Of a DNA stretch of 64,000 nucleotides, positions 1 through 9,005 are shown piece by piece. The position numbers and the translations under genes were made by a program. Numbering within the stretch: the stretch's first letter is position 1; each line of letters opens with the position of its first letter. The DNA is from Xylanimonas allomyrinae (GTDB lineage: Bacteria > Actinomycetota > Actinomycetes > Actinomycetales > Cellulomonadaceae). The stretch lies in the NCBI RefSeq assembly GCF_004135345.1, contig NZ_CP035495.1, positions 2,418,001-2,482,000 on the forward strand, in the 5' to 3' direction. The notes beneath the pieces were generated by a model, which was given only the letters and a program-made list of their open reading frames with translations, had not been told where the DNA came from and made no database searches.

Positions 1-298
1 GGGCACCTCGGGCACGACGGCGAGCGGCACCGCGCGCGCCTTGCGCCGGTGGTTGGCGAGCACATAGCCGGCGGCGCGGTAGAGCCACGGAAGCTCGGCC
101 CCGCGCGGGACGTCGTCGCGGCGGCGCCACGCGGTGGCGAGCACCTCGGCGGCGAGGTCCTCGGCGGCGTCGGCGCGCGTGCCGCCGTCGGGCAGGCGCC
201 GCACGAAGTAGCGGTGCAGCGCCGCGGCGTGCTCTTCGAAGAGCACGTCGAACCACGCCGCGTCGTCGCGGCCGTCGGCCACGCGGGACCGGTCCATG
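1..298 (-). CDS. ECF-type RNA polymerase sigma factor, partial (runs off left edge)
   Basis: Only the first 99 codons are present, from an ATG at 298 reading leftwards off the window. The protein opens with a short acidic stretch and an FEEHAAALHRYFVRRL segment, followed by DAAEDLAAEVLATAWRR and WLYRAAGYVLANHRRK. This order matches sigma-70 region 2 (core binding and -10 recognition) of RpoE-like alternative sigma factors. Region 4 would lie outside the window, so the ECF group cannot be assigned. It is divergent from the DUF4012 gene, with a 115-bp shared upstream region. No anti-sigma gene is visible; it may lie to the left. Confidence 0.8.
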
Positions 299-413
299 CC
301 CCCACTGTGTCGCCGCCCGCGCGGTCCTTGCACGGTCGCGGCGCACGGTGTCGTTTCATCCGCTGTTCACCCCGTCGGGCAGCCGACCGGCCGCCGCACC
401 CGACCTAGCGTGA

Positions 414-2348
414 GTGTCCGTGTCGACGGAGCAGCCCCTGACGGTCCCCGGTCCCGTGCCGGCCGCGGCGAGCGCCGGCGTCCGCCCGGAACCCGGCCCG
501 GCGGCGCAGCGCCGCCGCACCCGTCGCCGCGCCCGCCGGGTGGTACTCCTCGTCGCCGCCGCCCTGGTCGTGGCGATCGCCGTCGCCGCCCTGCTGCTCG
601 CCCGCGACGCCCGGACCGCGCAGCGCGCCCTCGACGACGCCGCCGGGCGGGTCCCCCAGGTCGAGCGGGACCTCGCCGACGGCGGCGACCCGGCCGCGCT
701 CGAGGCCCAGCTCGCGGCGCTCCGGCGCGACACCGCAGTCGCCCGCGCGCACACGGACGGCCCGCTGTGGGCGATCGGCGCCCGCTTGCCCGTGGCGGGC
801 CCCAACATCGACGCCGTGGCGCGCATCGCTGCCGCGCTCGACGACGTCGCCCGTGACGTGGCTCCCGCGCTCGTCGAGGTGCGCGCCACCGTCGCCGGCA
901 TCCAGCGCACCGAGGACGGCGGGATCGACCTGGCCGCGCTCACGCGCGTCGCGCCCCGGCTGACCACCGCGCAGACCGCCATGGACGCCGCCACCGCGAG
1001 CCTCGGCCGGATCGACGGCCAGCGGCTGCTGCCCCGGCTCGCCGGTCCGCTCGACACCCTGCGCGCGCGGCTCGACGGCATCGGCTCGATGGTCACGACG
1101 GCCGGCCGCGCCGCCACGCTCGTGCCGCCGATGCTCGGTGCCGACGGGCCGCGCACGTACCTGGTGCTCGCGATGACGAACGCCGAGCTGCGCTCGGGCG
1201 GCGGCATCGTCGGTTCGGCCGTGCTGCTGCGTGCCGACGGCGGCCGCGTCGAGGTGATCACCCAGGTCGCGGCGACGGACGTGCCGACGTTCACGACGCC
1301 GGTCGAGGGTCTCGACCCCGAGACGACGGCGGTCTTCTCCGACCGGCCGGCCCGGTTCGTCCAGGACGTGACGATGACCCCGGAGTTCCCCACGACGGCG
1401 GCGCTCGCCGCACGCATGTGGGCCCAGACGCACGGTGAGCAGGTCGACGGCGTCGTCGCCACCGACCCCGTCGCCCTCGCCCGCCTCCTGGCGGCCACCG
1501 GACCGGTCGACGTGCCGCTTCCGGCGGCGAGCGCCGCGCGCCTGGGCATGCCGAGCGTCTCGGTGAGCGCCGACAACGCGGTCCAGCTCCTGGAGCACGA
1601 CGTGTACGTGTCGCTCGCGCTCGGCCCGCACGACGCGGACACCTTCTTCGGGTCGCTGGTCGCCGCGACGGCCGCGCGGCTGGAGTCGGCCGACGTCGGC
1701 GCGTCCGCGCTGGTGAAGGCGCTCGCCGCTGGAGCGGACGACCATCGCGTCCTGGTCTGGTCGGCGCGGGCCGACGAGCAGGCGCGGCTGGCCGGGACGG
1801 TGCTCGGGGGCACGTTCCTGTCCTCCCCGCGTGCGGCCGACGCCGTCGGGGTGTTCTTCGACGACGCGATCTCCGGGAAAATGAGCTGGTTCCTCGACTC
1901 GTCGGTCACGCTCGTGTCCTCGACCTGCACGGACGCCGGGCGGGTCGACACGGTCGACGTCACGCTGACGTCGACGGCCCCTGCGGACGCCGCCACCCTG
2001 CCGACGTACGTGGCGGGATGGCCCAACGGGATCGACCCGCAGGGCATCGTCCGCACCGTGGTGCGCCTGGCCGGGCCGGTCGGTGCGCCCACGCCACGGC
2101 TGCACCGCGACGGCGTCGTCCTCGGCATGGAGACGCACCCGCTGCGCGGCCGCTCGATCGCGTCGGGAACCATCACCCTCGCCCCCGGTGAGACCACGAC
2201 GCTGCGCGTCGAGTCGACCGCGTCGGCGGCCTCGAGCCGGGGCGAGGGGCCCCAGCCTGCGGGGACGCTGGATCTGTGGTCGACGCCGACGGCGCACGCG
2301 GGCGGTCTGCACGTCGTGCCCGTCCCGGTGTGCCCGGAGGCCCGATGA
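414..2348 (+). CDS. DUF4012 domain membrane-anchored protein
   Basis: About 644 residues. The N-terminus is Pro/Arg-rich and cytoplasmic, followed by a single membrane segment near residues 42-64 (VVLLVAAALVVAIAVAALLL), a coiled-coil-like region, and then the conserved DUF4012 core with LVLAMTNAELRSGGGIVGS near residue 245. DUF4012 proteins are often found with polysaccharide or cell-envelope genes; their biochemical role is unknown. The start is uncertain: GTG at 414 and GTG at 420 are in frame. A TAGCGT -10-like hexamer at 406-411 puts the expected transcript start at about 418-420, so a leaderless start at 420 is plausible. No Shine-Dalgarno sequence is seen. Confidence 0.85.
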   Translation: MSVSTEQPLTVPGPVPAAASAGVRPEPGPAAQRRRTRRRARRVVLLVAAALVVAIAVAALLLARDARTAQRALDDAAGRVPQVERDLADGGDPAALEAQLAALRRDTAVARAHTDGPLWAIGARLPVAGPNIDAVARIAAALDDVARDVAPALVEVRATVAGIQRTEDGGIDLAALTRVAPRLTTAQTAMDAATASLGRIDGQRLLPRLAGPLDTLRARLDGIGSMVTTAGRAATLVPPMLGADGPRTYLVLAMTNAELRSGGGIVGSAVLLRADGGRVEVITQVAATDVPTFTTPVEGLDPETTAVFSDRPARFVQDVTMTPEFPTTAALAARMWAQTHGEQVDGVVATDPVALARLLAATGPVDVPLPAASAARLGMPSVSVSADNAVQLLEHDVYVSLALGPHDADTFFGSLVAATAARLESADVGASALVKALAAGADDHRVLVWSARADEQARLAGTVLGGTFLSSPRAADAVGVFFDDAISGKMSWFLDSSVTLVSSTCTDAGRVDTVDVTLTSTAPADAATLPTYVAGWPNGIDPQGIVRTVVRLAGPVGAPTPRLHRDGVVLGMETHPLRGRSIASGTITLAPGETTTLRVESTASAASSRGEGPQPAGTLDLWSTPTAHAGGLHVVPVPVCPEAR

Positions 2349-2484
2349 GACCTGGCCGCGGCGTCCGGGTGAACCTGCGGATCCCGGCCGTTTCACCCCG
2401 GCAGGGTGATGCCCCCGATCGCCCGGTAGCCCTAGCGTGAACTTACGAGCGCTCCTCGGCACCACACTCGACAAGGGACCTGAC

Positions 2485-3189
2485 ATGACCGCTACGACGT
2501 GCAGCAACGCACAGTGGCTCCGCGCACGCGGACGGATCGGCGTCGCGGCTGCGGCCGCTCTCGGGGCCACGCTGATCCTCGCCGTGGGCGGTCCCGCATC
2601 GGCCGAACCGACGGCCGAGCCGACGCCCGATCCTGCGGCGACGGTGCTGTATCCCCCGGAGTTGATGTCCTCGCTCGCCCTGACCGTGCTCGATCCCATC
2701 TGTGACGGCGACGTCCCGTACCTGCGGTACGCGGTCGTGCCCACGGGCACCCCGAACACCACGGTGACGATCACGTGGCTGAACCCGAACGGCCCGGACG
2801 TCGTCCTGCCGAACCTGCCGCTCACGGGCCGGGTGAGGTGGCCCGGAGCCGAGGTCGACGCCCAGGGCAGGGCGGTCGACTGGCCGGGCTGGCGCCTCGA
2901 GGGCGACACCTGGGTCGAGGGTGACGAGTACGACTGGGTTCGTCCGTCGGTCGACGTGAAGTTCGTGGTCAACCCCGAGGCGACCACGACCGTGGCCTAC
3001 CCGCCCTCGTCGCCCAGCTGCAGCACGAACCCTCCGGGATCCACCCCGATGACGGCGCAAGCGGTCTCTCACAGGACCGCCGCGCTACCGCGCACGGGAA
3101 CCGAGGCCCTTCGGCTCGCCCTCGTGGCGGCCGGTCTCCTCGTGCTCGGCACGGCTGCCGTCGTGCTGACCAGGCGTCGCCGCGCCTGA
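2485..3189 (+). CDS. LPXTG-type sortase-anchored surface protein
   Basis: The ATG at 2485 has an AAGGG ribosome site 8 bases upstream, so it is preferred over an in-frame GTG at 2437. The 234-residue product has a signal peptide (RIGVAAAAALGATLILAVGG, cleavage after ASA), then a PTAEPTPDPAAT linker and an extracellular domain I do not recognise. The C-terminus is a full cell-wall sorting signal: LPRTG, a hydrophobic stretch (LRLALVAAGLLVLGTAAVVL) and a TRRRRA tail. Class E/F-like sortases in actinobacteria accept LPXTG/LAXTG. No sortase gene lies in the window. It follows the DUF4012 gene by 136 bp with its own -10-like TAGCGT at 2433-2438. Confidence 0.75.
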   Translation: MTATTCSNAQWLRARGRIGVAAAAALGATLILAVGGPASAEPTAEPTPDPAATVLYPPELMSSLALTVLDPICDGDVPYLRYAVVPTGTPNTTVTITWLNPNGPDVVLPNLPLTGRVRWPGAEVDAQGRAVDWPGWRLEGDTWVEGDEYDWVRPSVDVKFVVNPEATTTVAYPPSSPSCSTNPPGSTPMTAQAVSHRTAALPRTGTEALRLALVAAGLLVLGTAAVVLTRRRRA

Positions 3190-3210
3190 CGGACGCTTGC
3201 GCGACGGCGA

Positions 3211-3246
3211 CGACGGCCCTGGTGGTGCGGTCCACCGGGGCCGTCG
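3211..3246. terminator. Bidirectional hairpin terminator between convergent genes
   Basis: CGACGGCCC-TGGTGG pairs with CCACC-G-GGGCCGTCG across a 6-base loop. It sits between the stop of the LPRTG protein gene and the stop of dtd, where a shared terminator is expected. There is no long T-run, as is usual in high-GC actinobacteria. Confidence 0.7.
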
Positions 3247-3297
3247 GTCCCCCCTTTCCCGGGCGGCCCGGCGCACATCGGGCGCCCGCGCGGGCGC

Positions 3298-3723
<426 letters not shown>

Positions 3724-3727
3724 CCGG

Positions 3728-4738
3728 TCATGCCTCCAGGTCCTGCCGCAGTGGCACCCGCACCTCGCCCACCGGTCGGCCGTGGCCGAGGACGGGAACC
3801 GTCCCGAGGGTGGTCAGGGCGTGCGCGTCCGCTCCGGCGACGTCGAGCGCCCCGGCCGCGCGCAGCACCGCGGCCAGGATCACGGGTCCTGGCCGGAACG
3901 AGCCGTCGAGCACCTTGACCGCGAACGACACGCCGTCGGGCAGCGCTCCCGCGAACACCGCTTCGGCGCCGTCCTTGCACACCAGCCCCGGCACGGCCCG
4001 CATGGCCGCGGTGACCTCACGGCCGTCGCCCGCGACCATCTCGGGGCGCGCCACCATCGCGTCGGCCACCCGGCGCTCCGGCGTCCCCGCAGCGGCGAGG
4101 ACCAGCCGGCCGTAGGCGAGGGCGAGCCCGCGCAGCGACGTCGACCACAGCGGCGCGCCGCACCCGTCCACCGTGACGTGAGGCGGGCGCGGGTCGCGCG
4201 TCTCGTCCCGCGTCAGCTTCGCGACGGTGGCGGCGATCTCGGCCTGCAGGGGGTGCGCCGGGTCGAGGTAGCTCGCGGTGTCCCAGCCCGCGGCGACGCA
4301 CGTGGCGAGCATCGCGGCGTGCTTGCCCGAGCAGTCCTGGGTCAGCGATTCCGGGCCGCCGCCTGCGCGCTGCCAGTCGAGCGCCACGCGCGGGTCGAGC
4401 GGCAGCCCGGGAGTGTTCGCCAGCGCCTCGGGCCCGAGGCCCGCGGCGGCCAGCATTGCGCGCACGCCGTCCCGGTGCACCTGCTCGCCGCTGTGGCTGG
4501 CGGCCGCGAGGGCGAGCTGGCCGTCGTCGGCGGGTTCGAAGCCGCGTCGCAGCATCGCCACGGCCTGCACGGGCTTGAGCGTCGAGCGCGGGTAGATGTC
4601 GGCGTCGGGGTCGCCGACGGTGAGCAGCGGCGTGCCCGCGGGGTCGAGCACGACGAGGTGGCCCAGGTGGACGGACTCGACGAGGCCGCCGCGCACCACC
4701 TCCGCCAGGACGCCGGCGCCGCGCGCGAGGGTCACCAC
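3728..4738 (-). CDS. L-asparaginase (AnsA-like, PF06089 asparaginase II family)
   Basis: About 336 residues of the Rhizobium etli-type asparaginase family, which is unrelated to the E. coli enzymes and hydrolyses L-asparagine to aspartate and ammonia. Visible motifs are [14 protein letters not shown] near residue 50, [12 protein letters not shown] near residue 136 and [10 protein letters not shown] near residue 186. No signal peptide, so it is cytoplasmic. The GTG start at 4738 overlaps the end of the DUF2516 reading frame (GTGGTGA), which indicates translational coupling. Downstream dtd follows after 4 bp. Confidence 0.88.
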   Translation of the reverse strand: MVTLARGAGVLAEVVRGGLVESVHLGHLVVLDPAGTPLLTVGDPDADIYPRSTLKPVQAVAMLRRGFEPADDGQLALAAASHSGEQVHRDGVRAMLAAAGLGPEALANTPGLPLDPRVALDWQRAGGGPESLTQDCSGKHAAMLATCVAAGWDTASYLDPAHPLQAEIAATVAKLTRDETRDPRPPHVTVDGCGAPLWSTSLRGLALAYGRLVLAAAGTPERRVADAMVARPEMVAGDGREVTAAMRAVPGLVCKDGAEAVFAGALPDGVSFAVKVLDGSFRPGPVILAAVLRAAGALDVAGADAHALTTLGTVPVLGHGRPVGEVRVPLRQDLEA

Positions 4739-5063
4739 TGCGGGCCCTGCGGCTTCCGGGGGCCGCCCGTGCCGTAGGGCTTGATCGCCGGGCGCACGTC
4801 GTACCAGTAGATGAGCGCCGGGGCGAGCGCGATGAGGTTGAGGAACGTGCTGCTGGTGGCGTACATCGGGGAAGGCCCAGCAGCCCGATCACGGCCGCGA
4901 TGCCCAGGACGACGAGCCAGAAGCCGCGGGTGCGCTTGCCTTCGGCGGTGTAGGCGCGCGCCGGCCTGCGCGCGGCGTCGACGAGCGCGACGACCTGCAC
5001 CACGAACACGGCGACGGCGAGCACCGTCAGCACGAGCAGCTGCACCGATCCCAGGAGATTCAC
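4732..5063 (-). pseudogene. DUF2516 family membrane protein, single-base frameshift
   Basis: From the GTG at 5063 the frame reads MNLLGSVQLLVLTVLAVAVF, a first membrane segment, then VVALVDAARRPARAYTAEGK and a second segment ending GLLGLP. After that it goes out of frame. Adding one base to the C run (forward-strand GGGG at 4868-4871) restores PPMYATSSTFLNLIALAPAL and YWYDVRPAIKPYGTGGPRKP, a normal DUF2516 C-terminus ending at the TGA at 4732, which overlaps the asparaginase start. The repaired protein is about 110 residues, the normal family length. Function is unknown. The deletion is probably a homopolymer sequencing error. Confidence 0.8.
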
Positions 5064-5073
5064 AGCGCTGACC

Positions 5074-5499
5074 CTACGGGACGACGGTGAGCGCGTGGGC
5101 CCTCGCGGCCGAAGCGACGTGGTCGTCCCAGGCCGCGACGATCGTCTCGGGGTGCGCGACGGTGAGAGCGGACGCCACGTGCATCGCGTCGCCCGCGCGC
5201 AGCGGCAGCGTGCTGTCCGCGAGCAGCCCGGCCGCGGCCTGCGCGACCTGGTCGCACAGCTCGACGACGGCGAGCGACGGCCACAGCCGCTGCCAGGCGT
5301 CGACGGCGTCGGCGTGCGCGACGTCGTCGAGCAGCCCCGAGCGGTGACCGGCCGCGAGCGCGGCACGCACCTCGACGTCGGAGATGCGGCTGGTGACGGC
5401 GACGTCGGCGCGCGTGTAGAGCGCCGACGCGAGCGCCGACCCGCTCTCGCGCACGACGAGCTTGACCAGTGCTGACGCATCGAAGTAGACGACGGCCAC
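5074..5499 (-). CDS. PIN-domain ribonuclease toxin (VapC-like)
   Basis: 141 residues with a GTG start (MAVVYFDASALVKLVVRESG). The first PIN acidic residue is in YFDASALVKL. Further acidic positions lie in ISDVEVRAALAAG (near residue 45) and LPLRAGDAMHVASAL (near residue 105), the usual arrangement of the metal-binding pocket of VapC RNases. Known VapC toxins cleave tRNA or rRNA. A Phd/YefM-like antitoxin gene ends 34 bp upstream in the same orientation, the standard antitoxin-first order. Confidence 0.85.
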   Translation of the reverse strand: MAVVYFDASALVKLVVRESGSALASALYTRADVAVTSRISDVEVRAALAAGHRSGLLDDVAHADAVDAWQRLWPSLAVVELCDQVAQAAAGLLADSTLPLRAGDAMHVASALTVAHPETIVAAWDDHVASAARAHALTVVP

Positions 5500-5533
5500 G
5501 GCGCGGCCCCTTTCCCTGGTGTCGCGGCGCAGG

Positions 5534-5815
5534 TCAGCGCCGGATGCGGCGCACGAGGCCCGAGACCGCGGCCCGCGCGCCGGCCGCCCCCACGCTCGAC
5601 GGCAGCTCCGGCGGCACCTCGTGGGCGCCGCGCTGGAGCTGGGCCGGCGTCAGCAGGCCGTCGCGGACGAGCCCCTGCACCAGGTCGGCGGCGGCGATCC
5701 CGGTCAGCCGCGCGACCGGCACCCCGCGGTCGGTGATGATGATCTCGTCACCGGCGCGGGCCCGCTCGATCCAGGACTTGAGCTCGGCGCGCAGCGCGCT
5801 GACGGCGACCTCCAT
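5534..5815 (-). CDS. Phd/YefM-type antitoxin
   Basis: The 93-residue frame begins MEVAVSALRAELKSWIERAR and continues GDEIIITDRGVPVARLTGI, the characteristic Phd/YefM (also called VapB-like) DNA-binding N-terminal fold. The ATG at 5815 (CAT at 5813-5815) gives exactly this family start. The C-terminus is a basic, Pro-containing tail expected to wrap the toxin. It precedes the PIN toxin and would be expected to autoregulate the pair. An upstream extension of the same frame is Arg/Gly-rich and looks like antisense shadow. Confidence 0.85.
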   Translation of the reverse strand: MEVAVSALRAELKSWIERARAGDEIIITDRGVPVARLTGIAAADLVQGLVRDGLLTPAQLQRGAHEVPPELPSSVGAAGARAAVSGLVRRIRR

Positions 5816-5943
5816 GGGACGGGACGCTACCGCCACCGGTGGGCCGGGGCCAGGGACCACGGCCATCGGTCCGGGGCGTGGCCGACGTTCCCGCCCGCCG
5901 CGGCGCGCAACGACCCGCTCGAGGCCCGAGCGGTGGGCCCGGG

Positions 5944-7065
5944 TCACAGCTCGCCGAGCGCCTCCCTCGCCTCGCGCGGTCCGGCCCCCGCGGCCTCGAG
6001 CACGTCCACGACGGGCGAGCGCAGCAGCAGGACGAGCGCCTGCGTGCCCCAGTCCTGGGTGGTCGCGTGCGGGTCGAGGGACCCGGCGAGGTCGGTGAGC
6101 GTCGTGCGCGCCACCGCGGCGTCCTGCCCGGTCGTGACCGCCGAGGCGAGCAGCCGCACCCCGGCCGCGTACCTGTCCAGAAGGTCGGCCAGCGCGGCCC
6201 GGTCCGCCGCGGACGCGTTGCGCAGCTCGTAGGGTGCGCGCCGCACCAGGACGCGCACGGTGCGCATCGCCCGCTCGACCAGCACCGCCTGCGCCCCGAG
6301 CCGTTCGAGGTCGTCGCGGTGGACGCGGTTGACGCTCACCCGGGCCTGCTCGACCGCGTGCTGCGCGCGGTCGAGCCACTCCGACAGCGCGGGGTCGGCG
6401 GTGCGCGCCCGCACGAGCGCGGCGTGCAGCCCGTCCTCGTCCCCGGCCCGCACGGCACCTGCCGCGAGCTCGACGACGGAGGCCAGCGCCGTCGTCGCCA
6501 CGTTCCCGAGCGTTCGCACCCCGCGCCGCGGGTCGGCGGGGGTCAGCAGCGCCACGGCGAGCGCGACGGCGCCGCCCACGAGTGCGTCGCCGGCCCGGCC
6601 GAAGGGCCCTCCGGTCAGTGAGGGCAGCCCGACGACGACGATGGCCTGCGTCCCCGCCTGCGCCGCGAGCACGGCGCCCCGGTCGACGAACCGCGCGAGG
6701 ACGGCCGCGACGACGAGCACCGTGGACAGCTGCCACCAGCCCGAGCCGATGAGCTGCACCACGAGGTCGCCGACGCCGACGCCGACGGTCACGCCGAACG
6801 CGACCTCGGCGATCTTGCGCACGTCACGGTCGAGCGTGAACCCGAGGCACGCCCACGCGGCGATGGCCGCGAAGAAGGGCTGCGCGTGCCCGAGAAGCCA
6901 CCCGCTGAGCAGGTAGGCGGTGCCCGCCGCGGCGGCGGCCTGCACGATCGGCCAGAACGACGTGCGCACCCGCGAGACGCCCTGACGCGCCCGCGCCCGC
7001 AGCACGAGCCGCCGCACGACGCGGCCCGCGAGACGGCCCGAGGCGTCCTCGGCGCTCTGGCTCAT
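5944..7065 (-). CDS. FUSC/aromatic-acid-exporter-like integral membrane protein
   Basis: 373 residues. Several hydrophobic helices lie between residues 38 and 170 (FWPIVQAAAAAGTAYLLSGW, FFAAIAAWACLGFTLDR, VTVGVGVGDLVVQLIG and so on), followed by a soluble C-terminal half rich in Arg/Glu helices. The LDRDVRKIAEVAFGVTVGVG segment is typical of the FUSC_2 domain of actinobacterial ArAE-like proteins. Characterised ArAE relatives export aromatic acids; the substrate here is unknown. It is a single gene with 128 bp to the antitoxin downstream and 42 bp to ygfZ upstream. Confidence 0.8.
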   Translation of the reverse strand: MSQSAEDASGRLAGRVVRRLVLRARARQGVSRVRTSFWPIVQAAAAAGTAYLLSGWLLGHAQPFFAAIAAWACLGFTLDRDVRKIAEVAFGVTVGVGVGDLVVQLIGSGWWQLSTVLVVAAVLARFVDRGAVLAAQAGTQAIVVVGLPSLTGGPFGRAGDALVGGAVALAVALLTPADPRRGVRTLGNVATTALASVVELAAGAVRAGDEDGLHAALVRARTADPALSEWLDRAQHAVEQARVSVNRVHRDDLERLGAQAVLVERAMRTVRVLVRRAPYELRNASAADRAALADLLDRYAAGVRLLASAVTTGQDAAVARTTLTDLAGSLDPHATTQDWGTQALVLLLRSPVVDVLEAAGAGPREAREALGEL

Positions 7066-7107
7066 GGCGGTGCTCCCCTACGGCCTCGGTGCGACAGGAC
7101 GCATCGC

Positions 7108-8262
7108 TCACAGGGCTCCGAGGCCGCGGTGGCCGGGTGCGGACAGCCCCCGCGCGACGGGCCCGCGCGCGGCGGGCCGGTCGGCCGAGACACCCTCGCC
7201 CGGCACGACGACCTCCTGCGCTGCGGCGACCTCGACGCGCTCGCCGGAGATCTCGCCCACGACCAGCAGCTCGGCATCCTCGGGCACGCTGCGCCTGACG
7301 ACGGCCAGGCCCACGGGCCCGAGCTCGTGGTGCCGCGCGACCGAGGTCATCGTCCCGACGGCGCGTCCGCCCAGCATCACCTCGGCGCCCGGCTCGGGCA
7401 GCACGTGCCCCGAGCCGTCGAGGTGCAGGAACACCAGCCGCCGCGGGGGGCGGCCCAGGTTGTGGACCCGGGCGACCGTCTCCTGGCCGCGGTAGCACCC
7501 CTTGTGCAGGTGGACGGCGGTGCGCAGCCAGTCGAGCTCGTGCGGGATGGTGCGGTGGTCGACCTCACGCGCGAGCCGGGGCCGGTAGGCCTCGACCCGC
7601 AGCGCCTCGGCGGCCCAGGTGCCGGCCAGCCGCCACCCGGCGTCCTCGCGTGCGGCGACCTCGGCGGCGAGCGACGTGCGCGGCACCAGCACCAGCCGCC
7701 ACGGGCGTCCCGTCCCAGGGTGCTCGGCCTCGGCCGGCCCGTACCGCGTACCGCCCGCGGCGACGCGCGGCCACGTGTCCCACCACGTCACCGGCTCGCC
7801 CTCGCGTCCCTCGGCGGCGACCGGCTCGCCGATCGCGGCCCACTGCGCGCTCTCGTCCGCGACCTCGACGCGGCGCAGGAACCGCATCCGGTCGAGCCAT
7901 GCGGCCAGCGGGGCGGCGTCGTCGGTCTCGGTGACCAGCCACGTGGCCGCGCCGTCGTCGACGACGCCGGCGGCGTGCTCGACATGCCCCTGGGGACTGA
8001 GCACCAGCAGCTCGGTCGAGGTGCGTGGGGCGAGCGTCGCCACGTCCTGCGACGTGATGTCGTGCAGCCACGTCAGCCGGTCGGGGCCGGTCACGCGGAC
8101 GACGCCCAGGTGCGACTGGTCGACGATCGCGCCGGGTCCCGTCGTGGTCGCGCGCGCGAGCGCGCGCTGCTCGGCCACGGGGTCTCCGTAGTGCCAGGCG
8201 ACGCCGGCATCGGGGCCGGTCGCCGCCACGGCGCCGTGGCGGGCGAGCAGCGGGCTGTCCAT
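7108..8262 (-). CDS. ygfZ: YgfZ/GcvT-like folate-binding Fe-S cluster maintenance protein
   Basis: About 384 residues. The N-terminal GcvT-like folate-binding region (DQSHLGVVRVTGPDRLTWLH) leads to the defining YgfZ signature KGCYRGQETVARVHNLGRPP near residue 270, which contains the conserved cysteine. YgfZ helps maintain radical-SAM and other Fe-S enzymes in a tetrahydrofolate-dependent way. The ATG at 8262 overlaps the stop of the upstream FABP gene (TGATG), so the two are translationally coupled. This YgfZ-FABP pairing is common in actinobacteria. Confidence 0.9.
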   Translation of the reverse strand: MDSPLLARHGAVAATGPDAGVAWHYGDPVAEQRALARATTTGPGAIVDQSHLGVVRVTGPDRLTWLHDITSQDVATLAPRTSTELLVLSPQGHVEHAAGVVDDGAATWLVTETDDAAPLAAWLDRMRFLRRVEVADESAQWAAIGEPVAAEGREGEPVTWWDTWPRVAAGGTRYGPAEAEHPGTGRPWRLVLVPRTSLAAEVAAREDAGWRLAGTWAAEALRVEAYRPRLAREVDHRTIPHELDWLRTAVHLHKGCYRGQETVARVHNLGRPPRRLVFLHLDGSGHVLPEPGAEVMLGGRAVGTMTSVARHHELGPVGLAVVRRSVPEDAELLVVGEISGERVEVAAAQEVVVPGEGVSADRPAARGPVARGLSAPGHRGLGAL

Positions 8263-8852
8263 CAGGCGTCGAGCCGGGTGAGCTGGCCCGCGACGTACGA
8301 CTGGAGCGGGTTGCCGAACGCCGCGAGGTCCTCGCTCCAGAACAGCCGCCCGTGGACGGAGCCGTACAGCCGCCGCGACTCGCTCACGTCCGCGCCGGTG
8401 GGCGAGTGGATCATGCGCTGCGACGTCAGCTCGACGCGGCCGCGGCCGACCCAGCCGAAGTACGCCGTCAGGCGCCCCGCCGCGTCGGCGAGCATGACCT
8501 CGACGGGGTGCTGGTCGTCGGCGAGGCCGTCGACCGCCTTCGTGGAGACGCGCCAGTACCCCGTCTCCGCGGACCAGACCGTGGCCCCCGCGACCTGCGC
8601 GTCGGCGGGCAGCGCGAAGTCCGCGTCGGGGGCGCCCAGGTCGATCCGGTCGGGCACCTCGCCGTCGAGCACGCGCAGCGTCGACTCGTACCGCAGGTAC
8701 GGGCCGCCGTCGTGGTCGACGACGACGTCGGCCACGACGCGGCTGCGCGTCACGCCCGGATACTCCAGCACGCCCACCCCGCGCCACCTGCCCACGAGCC
8801 ACGCGAGCGGGTACACCTCGGGCGCGAGGCCCTCGGGGAAGGCGAAGGGCAT
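8262..8852 (-). CDS. FABP family / nitrobindin-like heme-binding beta-barrel protein
   Basis: 196 residues with the FABP/THAP4 (DUF1794) hallmark near the N-terminus: YPLAWLVGRWRGVGVLEYPG. Later family landmarks are RMIHSPTGADVSESRRLYGS and LFWSEDLAAFGNPLQSYVAG. Characterised nitrobindins bind ferric heme in a 10-stranded barrel and handle NO or peroxynitrite. The ATG at 8852 overlaps the stop of the small membrane protein gene by one base, and the stop overlaps the ygfZ start, giving a tight three-gene operon. Confidence 0.88.
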   Translation of the reverse strand: MPFAFPEGLAPEVYPLAWLVGRWRGVGVLEYPGVTRSRVVADVVVDHDGGPYLRYESTLRVLDGEVPDRIDLGAPDADFALPADAQVAGATVWSAETGYWRVSTKAVDGLADDQHPVEVMLADAAGRLTAYFGWVGRGRVELTSQRMIHSPTGADVSESRRLYGSVHGRLFWSEDLAAFGNPLQSYVAGQLTRLDA

Positions 8853-8962
8853 CAGCGCTGGCCCGCGAACAGCTTGTAGACGACGAAGCCGGCGAACCAC
8901 GCGATCGCGACCGCGGTGATGACCAGCAGAGTGATGAAGAATGCTTCGAGACCTGCGTACAT
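8852..8962 (-). CDS. 36-residue single-span membrane protein
   Basis: A small frame reads MYAGLEAFFITLLVITAVAI followed by AWFAGFVVYKLFAGQR. It is essentially one transmembrane helix with a short basic tail. Its stop shares a base with the FABP start codon, and a same-strand position at the head of the FABP-ygfZ operon supports it being real. I do not recognise the family. Its product could anchor or assist the heme-binding protein, but that is speculation from position only. Confidence 0.6.
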   Translation of the reverse strand: MYAGLEAFFITLLVITAVAIAWFAGFVVYKLFAGQR

Positions 8963-9005
8963 GGGGCCGATCCTAGCCGCGCCCGGCGCGCTTCGGGGCG
9001 TGATG

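Noticed and set aside
356-2987. Long minus-strand frames opposite the DUF4012 gene
   Set aside because: GC-rich shadows with no domain motif; the plus-strand frame carries the DUF4012 core.
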